Positions 62,655 through 64,000 of a stretch of 64,000 nucleotides of DNA are shown here, piece by piece. The stretch covers positions 614,605 to 678,604 of the forward strand of contig JAJVDF010000650.1 in the NCBI GenBank assembly GCA_022410635.1, in the 5' to 3' direction. Source of the DNA: Tretioscincus oriximinensis (taxonomy: Eukaryota; Chordata; Lepidosauria; Squamata; Gymnophthalmidae). The translations under genes and the position numbers were made by a program. The notes beneath the pieces are model-generated. The model made no database searches, had not been told where the DNA came from, and was given only the letters and a program-made list of their open reading frames with translations. The stretch's first letter is position 1; each line of letters starts with the position of its first letter.

Positions 62655-64000
62655 CTGAAAGGCAGAGGGGAAAAACCTAGATGGCGGAAGGGGCACGGTT
62701 TGCGGTGAGGTATGTGGCGTGGAGAATGGAAGGGGCAGATTTTGAGTTGCCAAATGTGGCAATCTTAGAATAAGGCCAAGCAGTGCATTTTAATTCTTCA
62801 GAAAAATGACAAAAATATAAAATAGCGTGTTTTTTCTAGCGATCTTCTTTGTTGCAAAATCTATATCCAAACTAAGACGACAGCTTCTTTGAATTTTGCT
62901 GCAAAAGAAGAATGGTTTGCACTTCAGTTTTGATTTCCATATTGGAAATGATTTCAGGAACAAGTGTTAAGATTGAACATTCACAAAAACAGGTTTTAGA
63001 GATTTCCCCCCCATTTGTTGCACATTCCTCCCTCTCCTCAAATATTACATTTCCTACTATAAATATTAGCAAGTGTCATATTGGTTTATTACCAGGTTTA
63101 CTTCTATACACGAGCCAATTCCTTTCTACATTTTATTAATGAGAAGGTTAGACTAGTGTAATTTATAGGGAGGAGACAGAACAGGAACTCTATGATACTC
63201 CATACTTCTCCTTTAGAAAATAGAAAAGGTTAATATTCTTTTTGTAATTTCTGTGATGACAGTTTGGGGGAAGTGGCCATATTTCCAAAAGCAAATGTAA
63301 TTACTGCTATGCCCTTTTCTCCCTTTCTGCCTTTGCTTAAAATTACAGTCATCATTCAAGTGTGACATGGCAGGCATCCAGGAAAACCCTCTTTTAACAA
63401 TGTGGTAAGGCAGTGACCACAGCCTCTTGGGCAAGAATAAATTTTAGGGTGCAAATATATCTTCCAAAACCTTCTCCACCTTGTGAAAGTCTGAATGATG
63501 GCTTCATGTTTCTTAGTCAACCAGGTTTCATTTCTCATTTGTGATCAGAATAATTTCATAGAAATAAGACTAATCAGCTAGCAAATTTTTATGTCATTTT
63601 AAAACAGTGAAATACCCATTGCGTTCAAATTTATTGTTGAAAATATATTACCTTACATCATAATTCCTTGGAGATTATATTGCACTCATTGGCAGAAGGT
63701 CCCAAGGCAAGCCATAATAAAAATATGGAGACTATATTATAAACCCTTTCTGTGTTGGACCTAATTAGATCTGTAGTTATTTTGGACTAGACTGAGCATG
63801 TGGACAAGCTGCTTGCCAGGCTCCAACCAACTATGTGTCTTCTGAAGCCTTGTCCTTCTTGGGTGGTAAAAAAAAATATCTGGTAGGGTATGACTGGGTT
63901 ACCCAAAATACAAAAGCTCCCCTCCCTCAATTTTCTTTGTTTATTGACTACAAGCACAAACTCTATTCACCCACATGAAAGAGGAAAAGAAACAGCTCAA
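62655..64000. other. AT-rich non-coding DNA
   Basis: CTTAGAATAAGGCCAAGCAG near 62764 is another instance of the GAATAAGGC motif. Nothing else was recognised to the window end. Confidence 0.5.

Overview
This 64 kb window looks like intergenic or intronic DNA from a lepidosaur reptile, most likely a squamate (lizard or snake). I see no host protein-coding gene, rRNA or convincing tRNA. The reptile call rests on the repeats: several CR1 LINE subfamilies whose 3' ends have the reptilian ATAGAATCATAGAATCATAG-type or ACATAAGAAGAGCCATACTG-type signature, a GC-rich L2-like LINE, a BovB/RTE LINE tail, Sauria-type SINE fragments, a Penelope-like fossil and several palindromic DNA-transposon relics. Nearly all short open frames are chance frames in AT-rich DNA, frames through simple repeats, or pieces of retrotransposon genes.

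Layout. From 1 to 11 kb there is AT-rich non-coding DNA with foldback elements (2.3 and 4.4 kb), a fossil ORF with three Cys-pair motifs (4.75-5.1 kb), a GC-rich block joined to a 300 bp polypurine tract (5.5-6.1 kb), a Penelope-like fossil (7.56-8.2 kb) and a second, inverted copy of the polypurine-linked repeat (8.2-8.4 kb). From 11 to 18 kb there is the first of four palindromic MITEs, purine-rich DNA, CR1 tails and a long compound tetranucleotide array. From 18.9 to 21.9 kb lies the dominant element: an L2-like LINE on the minus strand whose 939-codon frame (endonuclease plus reverse transcriptase) has no stop codon. From 22 to 38 kb there are BovB, CR1, L2 and SINE fragments, MITE copy 2 inserted in an L2 tail, a 450 bp palindrome and a CR1 ORF1 (esterase-like) pseudogene. 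From 40 to 48 kb is a dense CR1 cluster, including a 1.1 kb copy and a CR1 interrupted by a SINE, plus MITE copy 3. From 48 to 64 kb there is an old L2 copy, a CR1 containing a 270-base assembly gap, more hairpins, a possible Tigger/pogo relic, compound microsatellites and MITE copy 4.

The genes present work only as retrotransposon machinery: endonuclease and reverse transcriptase in L2 and CR1, an ORF1 esterase-like protein in CR1, and a GIY-YIG endonuclease relic in the Penelope-like element. The L2-like copy is the only one without visible coding lesions. The most interesting unexplained items are the four-copy palindromic family with 8-bp-type target duplications, the Cys-motif fossil ORF next to a palindrome and behind a splice-acceptor-like site, the shared sequence joined to polypurine tracts, and a 31-bp perfect hairpin at 61.3 kb. 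Several repeat-poor stretches (about 14.1-14.4, 15.0-15.3, 31.2-31.4, 39.2-39.6 and 59.4-60.25 kb) could be conserved non-coding elements, but this cannot be tested here.
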